Origin: DATKHR01 sp035939575
GTDB taxonomy: Bacteria > Acidobacteriota > Vicinamibacteria > Vicinamibacterales > CAVVIG01
Direction: 5' to 3'
Assembly: GCA_035939575.1 (NCBI GenBank)
Contig: DASZFS010000049.1
Location: 1-64,000, forward strand
Length of the DNA: 64,000 nucleotides
In this document: piece by piece, positions 36,126-44,121 of the stretch
Layout: each line of letters begins with the position of its first letter
How positions within the stretch are numbered: the first letter of the stretch is position 1
The notes under the pieces: generated by a model
What the model saw: only the letters and a program-made list of their open reading frames with translations
Told to the model about the DNA's origin: nothing
The model's database searches: none
Program-made: the position numbers and the translations under genes

Positions 36126-36742
36126 CAGTAGGCTCCCGTGCGTTTGATGACCGCGCCGGTCGGGCTGTACTCGTCGCCGCGCAGCTTCCGAATCTGCCGG
36201 GCGAGCTCGGTGCGTCCGCGGTTGATGCGCGACTTGACGGTGCCCTCGGGCAGGCGCAACCGGTCCGCGATCTCCTGGTATGACAGCTCCTGAATGTCGC
36301 GCAGGAGCACGGCCGTCCGCAGCGTCTCGGGCAGCGCCGCCAGCGCCTGCCGGAGCAGGAGGACGCGGTCGCGCTGCTCGAGCGCCGCCACCGGGCCGGC
36401 TTCGGCGGCGGCCGGCGCCAGTTCGCCGGCGTCGACGTCGCGGTCGATGGTCTCGCGCTCCTTGCGGACGCTGCGGTAGTGATCGATGCACAGGTTGCGG
36501 CTGATGCTGATCAGCCACGTCTGAAAGTTCGCGCGCCGGTCGAAGGTGTCGAGCGACTTGAAGATCTTCAGGAAGATATCCTGCGTGAGGTCTTCTGCCT
36601 CGTCGTGTTTGCCGACGAACTTGTAAGCGACGTTGAACACCTTGCGCCAGTACTGCCTGACGATCTGCTCCCAGGCGAGCTGATCGCCGGTGAGACAGCG
36701 TTGAATGAGCGACTCGATGACGTCCGGCGAATCCGACGGCAT
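36125..36742 (-). CDS. ECF-type RNA polymerase sigma factor
   Basis: 205 residues from the ATG at 36742; a GTG at 36769 would add nine residues and almost touch the divergent lysA start. Region 2 (EAEDLTQDIFLKIFKSLDTF, FQTWLISISRNLCIDHYR) and region 4 (LSYQEIADRLRLPEGTVKSR) are complete. The linker contains a Pro/Ala/Glu-rich run. It is the first gene of a minus-strand unit with STAS, coil and radical SAM proteins, an arrangement that joins an ECF factor to a partner-switch component. Confidence 0.92.
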   Translation of the reverse strand: MPSDSPDVIESLIQRCLTGDQLAWEQIVRQYWRKVFNVAYKFVGKHDEAEDLTQDIFLKIFKSLDTFDRRANFQTWLISISRNLCIDHYRSVRKERETIDRDVDAGELAPAAAEAGPVAALEQRDRVLLLRQALAALPETLRTAVLLRDIQELSYQEIADRLRLPEGTVKSRINRGRTELARQIRKLRGDEYSPTGAVIKRTGAY

Positions 36743-36770
36743 GAAGGATTGAGTAGAATAGCGTATCACG

Positions 36771-38021
36771 TTGCTACACGCATCAGGCTTCTGGCGAAGA
36801 TCTCACGAGCTCGTCTGCGACGGCGTGCCCCTGGCGCCAATCGCCGCGGCGGAGGGCACGCCGCTGTATGTCTACAGCGCGGAGCTGCTCCGCGAGCGCT
36901 ATCGCGATCTCGATGCTGCGTTCGCGGGCTATCCACACGCGATTCACTACGCGCTCAAGGCGAACTCCACGCTCGCCCTGGCGCGCGTGCTTCGCGCGCT
37001 CGGCAGCGCCGCCGACGCGAACTCGGTGTGGGAGATCGAGGTCGCCCGCCGCGCGGGATTCGCGCCACACGAGATCGTCTTCACCGGCGTCGGCAAGTCG
37101 CCCGCCGAGCTCGAGTGCGCGCTCGCCATGGACGTGAAGGCGATCAACGTCGAATCGGCCGGCGAGCTGGCGCGCGTCGAGGCCATTGCCGCCCGGATGC
37201 ATCGCGTGGCCCGCGTGGCGGTCCGTGTGAACCCGGACATCGACGCACGGAGCCATCCCCATATCTCCACGGGCCTCAAGATCAACAAGTTCGGCGTGCC
37301 GCTCGAGACGGCGCGGGCGCTCGTCGCATCGGTGGCGGATCGTCCGGCGTTGAACCTGGTTGCGATCCACGTGCATGTGGGATCGCAAGTGACCAGCCTG
37401 GAACCGCTCCGCCGCGCTGCCGCGTTCGCCGCGACGCTGAGCCGCGAGCTCGCCGACCGTGGCGCGGCGCTCGAGTACATCGACCTGGGCGGCGGCCTGG
37501 GCGTCTCCTACGACGGATCGCCGGTCCCGACGCCGGCCGAGTACGTCAGGGCGCTGATAGACGAAGTCCGGGCCACCTCGCTGCCGATCGTGCTCGAGCC
37601 CGGCCGAACGCTGGTGGCTCCGGCGGGCGTGCTGCTGGCGCGGGTCGTGGACGTGAAGCCGCGAAACGGGGTGAGCGACTTCGCGATCCTCGACGCCGGC
37701 ATGACCGAGCTGATGCGCCCCGCCTTGTACGGCGCCTATCACGAGATCGAGCCGGTGGCGCCACGTGCCGGTGCGGCGCGGCAGTACGAGATCGTCGGCC
37801 CGGTCTGCGAGAGCAGCGACGTGCTGGGCCGCGACCGCACGCTCGCGCCGCTCGAAGTCGGGGATCTGCTGGCGATCCGCGACGCCGGCGCCTATGGTGC
37901 GGCGATGGCGTCCAACTACAACCGTCGACCGCTGCCGGCGGAAGTGCTGGTGGACGCGGGCGCCTGGCGCGTGATCCGTCGCCGGCAGACCGTCGACGAC
38001 ATGCTCGAGTTGGAGTCATGA
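36771..38021 (+). CDS. lysA: Diaminopimelate decarboxylase
   Basis: 416 residues from a TTG at 36771. It makes lysine from meso-diaminopimelate with PLP. The PLP lysine is in HYALKANST, the glycine-rich phosphate loop in LGGGLGVSY, the substrate Arg in LEPGRTLVAPAG, and the active-site Cys in GPVCESSDVLG. The HVHVGSQ segment is also typical. Start context is weak but the N-terminus CDGVPLAPIAAAEGTPLYVYS (landmarks VPLAPIA and TPLYVYS) aligns with family members. tmk follows closely. Confidence 0.95.
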   Translation: MLHASGFWRRSHELVCDGVPLAPIAAAEGTPLYVYSAELLRERYRDLDAAFAGYPHAIHYALKANSTLALARVLRALGSAADANSVWEIEVARRAGFAPHEIVFTGVGKSPAELECALAMDVKAINVESAGELARVEAIAARMHRVARVAVRVNPDIDARSHPHISTGLKINKFGVPLETARALVASVADRPALNLVAIHVHVGSQVTSLEPLRRAAAFAATLSRELADRGAALEYIDLGGGLGVSYDGSPVPTPAEYVRALIDEVRATSLPIVLEPGRTLVAPAGVLLARVVDVKPRNGVSDFAILDAGMTELMRPALYGAYHEIEPVAPRAGAARQYEIVGPVCESSDVLGRDRTLAPLEVGDLLAIRDAGAYGAAMASNYNRRPLPAEVLVDAGAWRVIRRRQTVDDMLELES

Positions 38022-38061
38022 GCTCGACGAGCTCGACGAGCTCCAAGGGGCCGGTCGAGTG

Positions 38062-38649
38062 ATGAGCGCAGGCATGCTCATCGCGTTCGAGGGCCTGGAC
38101 CAGAGCGGCAAGCAGACGCAAGCCGAGCGGCTCCGCGACGCCTTGAAGGCGGAAGGACACCGATCGCGGCTGGTGTCGTTTCCCGACTACGGTACGTCAA
38201 TCGGCGAAGAGATCGCCCGCGCGCTGCAGGGAGAGCGCGAGTACGGCGCCGACGTGATGCAGTTCCTGTACGTCGCCAACCGCTACGAGCGCAAGCCGGA
38301 CCTCCAACGGTGGCTCGATGGCGGTCTGATTCTCGTGTGCGACCGGTACATGGCGTCGAGCATTGCCTACGGCGAGGCGTGCGGCCTGGATCCCGCCTGG
38401 CTGGCGGAGATGCAGAAGTTCCTGCCTGCGCCGGCCCTCACGATACTGCTCGACATCGCCCCGGAGACCGCGGTCACGCGGAAGGCGGTCGACCGTGATC
38501 GATACGAGCGCGATCTCGCGATGCAGGCGCGCGTCCGCGAGAGCTACCACCGGCAGGCGCAGGCGGGGGGCTGGACTGTGCTCGACGGCGAGCGGACGAA
38601 AGACGCGATCGCAGCCGACGTCTTCGCCGCCGCCACCCGTATCCTCTAG
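38062..38649 (+). CDS. tmk: Thymidylate kinase
   Basis: 195 residues from the ATG at 38062; a GTG directly before it (38059) could also serve. It phosphorylates dTMP. The P-loop reads FEGLDQSGKQTQ, with Gln where the family usually has Thr or Ser after the lysine. The DR motif is in VCDRYMASSIAYGEA, and the LID-type Arg region in DRDRYERDLAMQ. A 9-bp repeat (AGCTCGACG, two copies) fills the gap after lysA. Confidence 0.9.
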   Translation: MSAGMLIAFEGLDQSGKQTQAERLRDALKAEGHRSRLVSFPDYGTSIGEEIARALQGEREYGADVMQFLYVANRYERKPDLQRWLDGGLILVCDRYMASSIAYGEACGLDPAWLAEMQKFLPAPALTILLDIAPETAVTRKAVDRDRYERDLAMQARVRESYHRQAQAGGWTVLDGERTKDAIAADVFAAATRIL

Positions 38650-38685
38650 GCCACCCGACCTCCGCCTCTGATACCCTGACCGCGC

Positions 38686-40071
38686 ATGGACGCGACGCAA
38701 TTCGCCGCAATCTGGATCGGCGTCACGCTGATCGGCGCCGGGGCGCTGGCGGTGGCTGCCTGGGTGCTGCGGGGGCGGCGCGACGGTCTGGTCCTGCTGT
38801 CGCTCGGCGCCTGCTGCGTGCTGTACGGCCTTCGATTGCTCGCATTTCAGCCGCCGGTTCGGGCCGCGCTCGGCGGCAACCTGCGGGGCTGGCGGTACTT
38901 TCTCCAGTTTGCGACGTACGCCATCAACGTGCCCGCGATGCTGTTCTTCGTCGGCGTGCTCGGAGCCGGCTGGCGGCGTACGCTGCACGGGGTCGTCGCC
39001 GGCCAGGCCTTGTACGCCGCGGCGGCGATCGCCATCGATCTGGCCGCCGGGCGTCCTGGCGCGGCGAACGGACCGAACAGCGCGATCGTGCTCCTCGGCT
39101 TTGCAATCGGTGTCGCGAATTTCGTCTATCGCTACCGCCGGGGCCAGCGGAGCACGCTCTTGACCGATCCGGTCGTGATGGTCGGCGCGGTGGTGTTCCT
39201 GATCTTCGTCGCCAACGAGAACCTGGGGCCCCTGGTCGCCCCGGATCTCAATCTGGAACCGCTGGGTGTGTTGGTGTTCATGCTGTGTCTGGGGTACGCG
39301 GTCGTTCGATCGGTCGTCCGGAACGAGGCGGAATTCGTGAGCGTGCAGCGTGAGCTCGACACCGCCCGGCGCATTCAATCGTCGCTGCTTCCGCGGAACA
39401 TGCCGTCGGTTGCCGGCATCGACCTGGCCGTGCGCTATGTACCCATGACGGCCGTCGCGGGCGATTTCTACGATGTCATTCAGGTGGGTCCCACCGCCGT
39501 CGGCGTGCTGGTCGCTGACGTGTCCGGCCACGGCATTCCGGCGGCCCTCGTCGCATCGATGGTGAAGGTCGCGTTTGGGGCGCAGTCAGCCCACGCGGCC
39601 GATCCCGCGGCCGTCCTCTCATCGATGAATCGGATTCTCTGTCGTCATCTCGAGCATGCGTACGTGACGGCCGTGTATGCGGTCATCGATGCCGCCGGGC
39701 GCGGGATCACGCTCGCGCGCGCCGGGCATCCGCCGCCGCTCCTCCAGCGCGTCGGGGAGCCGATTCAGAGGATCGACGATGCCGGCGGTCTGATTCTCGG
39801 CTTCGTTCAGGAGGCCGGCTACACCAACACGTGCATTCACGGACTCCGGAGCGGCGATCGATTGCTCCTGTACACCGACGGTGTTCTCGAAGCACGCGAT
39901 CGCACGGGGCAGTTCTTCGACGAGGAACGGACGGCTCGCTGGCTGTCCACGAATCAGGGATCGAGTGCCGACGAGGTTGCTCAGGCCGCGCTGGTGGATC
40001 TCACGCGGTGGAGCGGCGCCGCCCGGTTCGACGACGACGTGACGTTCGTGCTGGTCGAAACCACAGGGTAG
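38686..40071 (+). CDS. Membrane-bound SpoIIE/RsbU-type PP2C phosphatase
   Basis: 461 residues. About seven membrane helices cover residues 1-220. A short coiled linker leads into ARRIQSSLLP, then the PPM domain: GDFYDV, ADVSGHGIPAALVASMVK, LLYTDGVLEAR and the terminal FDDDVTFVLV, all with metal-binding Asp residues kept. Such phosphatases dephosphorylate STAS antagonists in partner-switching, and a STAS gene lies 2.6 kb away on the other strand. The sensory input is unknown. Confidence 0.93.
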   Translation: MDATQFAAIWIGVTLIGAGALAVAAWVLRGRRDGLVLLSLGACCVLYGLRLLAFQPPVRAALGGNLRGWRYFLQFATYAINVPAMLFFVGVLGAGWRRTLHGVVAGQALYAAAAIAIDLAAGRPGAANGPNSAIVLLGFAIGVANFVYRYRRGQRSTLLTDPVVMVGAVVFLIFVANENLGPLVAPDLNLEPLGVLVFMLCLGYAVVRSVVRNEAEFVSVQRELDTARRIQSSLLPRNMPSVAGIDLAVRYVPMTAVAGDFYDVIQVGPTAVGVLVADVSGHGIPAALVASMVKVAFGAQSAHAADPAAVLSSMNRILCRHLEHAYVTAVYAVIDAAGRGITLARAGHPPPLLQRVGEPIQRIDDAGGLILGFVQEAGYTNTCIHGLRSGDRLLLYTDGVLEARDRTGQFFDEERTARWLSTNQGSSADEVAQAALVDLTRWSGAARFDDDVTFVLVETTG

Positions 40072-40089
40072 TGGCTCGTCCGCGACACG

Positions 40090-40470
40090 TCAGCCGGCGG
40101 GCGACACCTCGACGCGCTCCGCGTTGCCCCACAGGCGTTCCAGGCTGTAGAACATCCGCGTCTCCGGCGCGAAGACGTGCACGATGAAATCGAAATAGTC
40201 GAGCAGGATCCATTCCGCGCGCTTGTAGCCCTCGACGTGGGCGGGTTTGACTCCTTCGACCGCCAGCGCCTCGGTCACCGCGTCGGCGATCGCGCGCACC
40301 TGCCGCGGATTCGTCCCGGAGCAGACCACGAAGTAGTCGGTGAATCCCGCCGCGGATCGAAGGTCGAGGACGACGAGTTCCTCGGCTTTTTTGTCTTCAG
40401 CCGCGCGGACCGCGCGGTCGATCTGAGCGGGGAGGCGGCCTGTTTTCCTGCGCTTGTCAGTCTTGGCCAT
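40090..40470 (-). CDS. rsfS: Ribosome silencing factor RsfS
   Basis: 126 residues. RsfS binds protein L14 on the large subunit and blocks subunit joining when nutrients are low. Family features include the KAEELVVLDLR strand, the DYFVVCSGTNPRQV segment and the EWILLDYFDFIVHVF strand. The start overlaps the end of nadD by 14 bases. It is the last gene of the rplU operon. Confidence 0.95.
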   Translation of the reverse strand: MAKTDKRRKTGRLPAQIDRAVRAAEDKKAEELVVLDLRSAAGFTDYFVVCSGTNPRQVRAIADAVTEALAVEGVKPAHVEGYKRAEWILLDYFDFIVHVFAPETRMFYSLERLWGNAERVEVSPAG

Positions 40471-41176
40471 GCAACCTGCCTGCCTGGGTCGTCTCGGCCG
40501 CGTCCGACCCTCGTCGTCCGGGCGTCATCGAGGTGTAGAGACCATGCTGCTCAATATGCTGCTCGACGGTCGACGGCACGAGCCCGGCGATCGATTGTCC
40601 CGCCTCGCAGCGCTGCCGGATCGCCGTGGATGACACGTCGGCGGTCGGCGCGTCGACCAGGATGATCAGCGGCTCGATTTGCGAGATCGCATCGACGGGT
40701 GGACGAACCATGCGGTCGGCGAGGCGCGGGAGGCTTCGAGGCAGCGAATCCACCGGCGAGCCCGGACGCGAGACGACGACGAAATGCGCGTCGTTGAAGA
40801 AGTTCGGAAAGTCGCGCCAGCTCCGGATGTCGGCGAAGGCGTCGGCGCCCAGCACGAAAAACAGCTCGCACGGCGCGTAGCCACGCTCGAGGAATCTCTT
40901 GAGCGTCACCGATGTGTACGACGGCGCGGGTGTCCGCAGCTCGAGGTCGGTGGCTCTCCAGCGCTCGCGTCCGCGGACCGCCATGGACACCATGGCGAAG
41001 CGGTGGAAGGCCGAGGCGAACGGCTCGCGTCGATGCGGGGGGACATGCGCCGTGACAACGAACAGGCGCTGCAGGTCCAACGCCTGCACGGCGGCGTCGC
41101 CGATGTCGAGGTGCCCGTTGTGGACCGGATCGAATGTGCCACCGAGGATGCCGATGCGCCGAGGGTTGGGGCGCAC
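40457..41176 (-). CDS. nadD: Nicotinate-nucleotide adenylyltransferase
   Basis: 239 residues from the GTG at 41176, 4 bases after the obgE stop; longer frames read backwards into obgE and are rejected. NadD adenylates nicotinate mononucleotide in NAD synthesis. The nucleotidyltransferase motif GGTFDPVHNGHL and the C-terminal SSTAIRQR are both present. It has a ~20-residue polar C-terminal extension beyond the usual end. The order obgE-nadD-rsfS is common in bacteria. Confidence 0.95.
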   Translation of the reverse strand: MRPNPRRIGILGGTFDPVHNGHLDIGDAAVQALDLQRLFVVTAHVPPHRREPFASAFHRFAMVSMAVRGRERWRATDLELRTPAPSYTSVTLKRFLERGYAPCELFFVLGADAFADIRSWRDFPNFFNDAHFVVVSRPGSPVDSLPRSLPRLADRMVRPPVDAISQIEPLIILVDAPTADVSSTAIRQRCEAGQSIAGLVPSTVEQHIEQHGLYTSMTPGRRGSDAAETTQAGRLHGQD

Positions 41177-41180
41177 GCGA

Positions 41181-42215
41181 TCAGGCCGCCGATTGACGCG
41201 CCGCCGCCAGCTGTCGCCACATCGCCTCCAGCAGCGCGGGCACGCCCATGCCGGTGGCGCCTGAGATCCGGAAAAAGGGCAGCTCGAGCGTCTTTGCGCG
41301 CTTCTCGAGCGCCCGAATCGCCGGTTCGCCGTCCGGACCGACCGCATCGAGCTTGTTGGCGGCGACGAGTTGGGGCTTGGCTGCGAGGTCCGGGCGAAAC
41401 AGCGCCAGCTCCTGGCGCACGGTGTCGAGGTCATCCACCGGGTTGCGTCCGCTCACGCCTGACACGTCCACCAGGTGCACGAGGACTTTGGTTCGCTCGA
41501 GGTGCCGCAGGAACTGGTGGCCGAGGCCCTGTCCGCGATGTGCCCCTTCGATGAGACCCGGAACGTCGGCGACGACGAAGCTTCGATCGTCGCTCAGGCC
41601 AACGACGCCCAGGTTCGGCGTGAGGGTCGTGAACGGATAGTCGGCGATCTTCGGCCGCGCGGCCGAAATGCGTGCAATGAGGGTGGACTTGCCGGCGTTC
41701 GGAAAGCCTACCAGCCCGACGTCCGCGAGCAGCTTGAGCTCGAGGCGGAGGTCTTTGATCTCACCTGGCTCCCCCGGCTGTACCTTTCGCGGGGCGCGAT
41801 TCGTGGACGACGCGAAGTGCGCGTTGCCGAGGCCGCCGCGTCCGCCCTTGGCCACCAGGACGCGCTGGCCCGGTTCGGCGAGGTCGGCGAGCAGGCGCGC
41901 TGGCTGGTCCGGATCGCCGGTCTTCTCGTAGACGAGCGTGCCGATCGGCACGGCGAGCTCGAGGTCGTCGCCTGTCTGGCCGGTGCGGTTGGAGCCTTCG
42001 CCGTGGCGGCCGCGGTCGGCGGAGAATTCGGGATGAAAGCGGAAGTTGATCAGCGTGTTGATGTGCGGGCTGGCGACGACGAAGACCGAGCCGCCGTGGC
42101 CACCATCGCCGCCGCTCGGCCCGCCGCGCGGGACACGAATCTCGCGCCGGAACGCCAGGCAGCCGCGTCCGCCGTGGCCGGCTTCGACGTGGACGTCGAC
42201 TTCGTCAACGAACAT
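41181..42215 (-). CDS. obgE: GTPase Obg
   Basis: 344 residues. The Gly-rich Obg fold (GGHGGSVFVVAS region) occupies the first 158, then the G domain with G1 GFPNAGKST, G3 DVPGLIEGAHRG and G4 ANKLD. It takes part in late 50S assembly and stress control. The poorly conserved third domain found in some Obg proteins is missing. It follows rpmA in the usual order. Confidence 0.96.
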   Translation of the reverse strand: MFVDEVDVHVEAGHGGRGCLAFRREIRVPRGGPSGGDGGHGGSVFVVASPHINTLINFRFHPEFSADRGRHGEGSNRTGQTGDDLELAVPIGTLVYEKTGDPDQPARLLADLAEPGQRVLVAKGGRGGLGNAHFASSTNRAPRKVQPGEPGEIKDLRLELKLLADVGLVGFPNAGKSTLIARISAARPKIADYPFTTLTPNLGVVGLSDDRSFVVADVPGLIEGAHRGQGLGHQFLRHLERTKVLVHLVDVSGVSGRNPVDDLDTVRQELALFRPDLAAKPQLVAANKLDAVGPDGEPAIRALEKRAKTLELPFFRISGATGMGVPALLEAMWRQLAAARQSAA

Positions 42216-42251
42216 AAGAAATCTGGTCGTTACCAGATTTCGTGTGTCTCT

Positions 42252-42509
42252 TCACTCGACCGGCAAGATGCTGATGACGCGGCCCTTGGCGCCGTGATCC
42301 TCGAAGCGCACGCGTCCGTCGAGCTTGGCGAAGATCGTATCGTCCTTGCCGAGACCCGCGTTGAGGCCCGGGCGGAAGCGACGCCCGCGCTGGCGGACGA
42401 TGATTGTGCCGCCGGTCACGACGTTGCCGTCGTGGGCCTTGACACCGAGGCGCTGCGAGTTGGAATCGCGTCCGTTGCGTGAACTGCCTTGTCCTTTTTT
42501 GTGAGCCAT
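42252..42509 (-). CDS. rpmA: 50S ribosomal protein L27
   Basis: 85 residues starting MAHKKGQGSSRNGRDSNSQR, with no N-terminal cleavage extension of the Firmicutes type. The tail ends RVISILPVE. It lies 14 bases after rplU. Confidence 0.97.
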   Translation of the reverse strand: MAHKKGQGSSRNGRDSNSQRLGVKAHDGNVVTGGTIIVRQRGRRFRPGLNAGLGKDDTIFAKLDGRVRFEDHGAKGRVISILPVE

Positions 42510-42523
42510 CCCAAATCCCGTCT

Positions 42524-42838
42524 CTATGCGAGGATGTCCATGATGCGCACGCGCGTGTAGACGGCGCGGTGGCCTTTGGTCTTGCGCTGCCCCTTGCGGC
42601 GCTTCTTCTTGAAGACGCGAATCTTGGGCCCGCGGGCTTCGCCTTCGACGATCCCGACGATTCTCGCGTCGGCGACGAACGGTGCGCCGGTCAGGACCTC
42701 GCCGCCGTCTTTTTCGACGAGCAGCACCTGTTCGAGGGTGACCTGTGCGCCGGGTTCCGCGACGGTGCCCGGCACGAGGGCGTAAGCGCCCTTGGTGACC
42801 TTCAATTGATGGCCGCTGGTCTGGATGATTGCGTACAT
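42524..42838 (-). CDS. rplU: 50S ribosomal protein L21
   Basis: 104 residues from the ATG at 42838 (MYAIIQTSGHQLKV), the family's fixed N-terminus; an 11-codon upstream extension to 42871 is rejected. The basic KKKRRKGQRKTKGHR segment is the RNA-binding loop. It opens the rplU-rpmA-obgE-nadD-rsfS operon. Confidence 0.96.
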   Translation of the reverse strand: MYAIIQTSGHQLKVTKGAYALVPGTVAEPGAQVTLEQVLLVEKDGGEVLTGAPFVADARIVGIVEGEARGPKIRVFKKKRRKGQRKTKGHRAVYTRVRIMDILA

Positions 42839-42862
42839 AGTCGGCACCTGTGGAAAAGGGGT

Positions 42863-42892
42863 AGTGTACAACCGAAGTGGCTCAATTGTAAA
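42863..42892 (-). promoter_or_regulatory. Probable rplU promoter: TTTACA, 18-bp spacer, TACACT
   Basis: On the minus strand the -35 TTTACA (42892-42887) and -10 TACACT (42868-42863) lie 25 bases before the rplU start. Each box matches most consensus positions. The leader is short, with no obvious ribosomal-protein binding structure. Confidence 0.55.
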
Positions 42893-42973
42893 GGCTTACG
42901 CCTGGGGGGCAGTGCTTCAGTTTGCAAATCTGTAAGTCGTCTCGCCCGAACGCCGCTATGCGATACTCTCAGT

Positions 42974-43282
42974 ATGCCCAAGCGGTCACGCACGACACCG
43001 TTACGACGGTCCGAACACCATCCTTCGAAGCAACCGTCCAGAGTCGTGAGCAAAGCTCACCAGCTTGAGCGCGACGAGAACGAAACCGCCTTCGATGTGC
43101 TCCAACAAATCATCGCACGGACGGAAGGAACAGGCGAGAAGAACCCCTTAGCGGTCGCCCTGGGGCGTCTCGGAGGGCTCAAGGGTGGTCATGCGCGAGC
43201 GGCGAAGCTGACGAAACGTGAGCGTAGTGAGAGTGCATCTAAGGCCGCTCAAGCCCGATGGAGTCGTCACAAGAAATCCTAG
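42974..43282 (+). CDS. Small basic protein with GGLKGG-Ala/Lys-Arg-rich C-terminus, unknown function
   Basis: 102 residues from the ATG at 42974. The C-terminal half (VALGRLGGLKGGHARAAKL, then a Ser/Ala/Lys run ending RWSRHKKS) is a recognisable conserved tail found on small bacterial proteins, often near toxin-antitoxin genes. It is very basic and may bind nucleic acid. It converges on the Doc gene and overlaps it by four bases. Function is not known. Confidence 0.68.
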   Translation: MPKRSRTTPLRRSEHHPSKQPSRVVSKAHQLERDENETAFDVLQQIIARTEGTGEKNPLAVALGRLGGLKGGHARAAKLTKRERSESASKAAQARWSRHKKS

Positions 43283-43791
43283 CACTCGCCGGCCGGCTTC
43301 GGCATAGCATGTTCGCAGACCCACGAAAAGAAACGATCCTGATCCACACCACCGGCTTCATCTCCAAGATCCACAAACATTTTCTCGATTTCATCATCTG
43401 TCTGGTGAAACTCGTAGGCATTGAGATCGAGAAACGCAAGCATTGCGATAGCGGCGGTGCGCTTATTGCCATCTAAGAACGGTTGGCCTTCAGCTATTCC
43501 GAAGGCGTAGGAAGCAGCCTTATGAGGAATCGTCGGATAGAGATCATCGCCGCCGAATGTGGCGCGAGGTTGCCCAACGGCCGATGCTAGCCCCTCGTAC
43601 GAACGAAAGCCCTCACTGCCTCCACCGACAGCGAGGGCCATCTTGTGATACTCAACGACTTGATCCAACGTTAAGTAGATCGCTCCAAACGCGATGATGT
43701 CACCGCTTGGTGAGCCGCTCAGCAGCAAGATTCTCCAACAGTTTCCTGCGAGTCTGAACGACGCGTTCTCCAGCCGCACGGGCTTCGTCAT
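43279..43791 (-). CDS. Doc/Fic-family toxin of a type II toxin-antitoxin pair
   Basis: Up to 170 residues; the real start is probably near 43700 (family N-termini resemble IYLTLDQVVEYHK), but there is no ATG there, only TTG or ATC codons. Doc toxins phosphorylate EF-Tu through a Fic fold. The motif here is QPFLDGNKRTA, with Gln in place of the catalytic His of HxFxDGNKR. The rest of the active loop (DGNKR) is intact. The AbrB-type antitoxin lies directly upstream and overlaps. Activity may be altered by the missing His. Confidence 0.82.
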   Translation of the reverse strand: MTKPVRLENASFRLAGNCWRILLLSGSPSGDIIAFGAIYLTLDQVVEYHKMALAVGGGSEGFRSYEGLASAVGQPRATFGGDDLYPTIPHKAASYAFGIAEGQPFLDGNKRTAAIAMLAFLDLNAYEFHQTDDEIEKMFVDLGDEAGGVDQDRFFSWVCEHAMPKPAGEC

Positions 43792-43948
43792 CCTTCGCTA
43801 CTCGATGCGGTGTAAGGATCAACTGCTCCCCATGCGGGGTGAGTTCGACTTCCGTCCCAATCTCCCATCCCAGTTGCTTCATGACGGCTTGGTCGATGGT
43901 CAAACCCGCAGAGTTGCCGACGCGGGTTACACGTTTCACTAAGGCCAT
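43700..43948 (-). CDS. AbrB/MazE-type antitoxin
   Basis: 82 residues. The swapped-hairpin AbrB domain is clear: VKRVTRVGNSAGLTI (DNA-binding strand) and WEIGTEVELTPHGEQLILTP. The C-terminal ~35 charged residues would wrap the toxin. It should repress its own promoter, which lies in the AT-rich region 43949-44024. It precedes the Doc gene on the same strand. Confidence 0.88.
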   Translation of the reverse strand: MALVKRVTRVGNSAGLTIDQAVMKQLGWEIGTEVELTPHGEQLILTPHRVAKDDEARAAGERVVQTRRKLLENLAAERLTKR

Positions 43949-44024
43949 TGGCCACCTCCCACACCGCTCAGGTTATAACATCGTCATAACCCAAGCGAAT
44001 ATAGCTAGTTGCGGAAATTAGCGC

Positions 44025-44121
44025 CTCGCTAGATAAATTAGCTATTAGCTAATGCGAGATTAGCCCTTGTGGTAGTCGCCAACTGATCGTATATTGATCA
44101 TCCTAAAGGAGATTAGCCCTT
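44025..44121 (+). promoter_or_regulatory. Dyad and direct repeats upstream of the 44.1 kb gene
   Basis: A perfect inverted repeat ATTAGCT-ATT-AGCTAAT lies at 44037-44053, flanked by CTCGC (44025) and GCGAG (44054). A 13-base direct repeat GAGATTAGCCCTT occurs at 44056-44068 and again at 44109-44121. The second copy covers the Shine-Dalgarno region and first base of the TTG start. The layout suggests a repressor site or an RNA-level control element. Confidence 0.55.
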
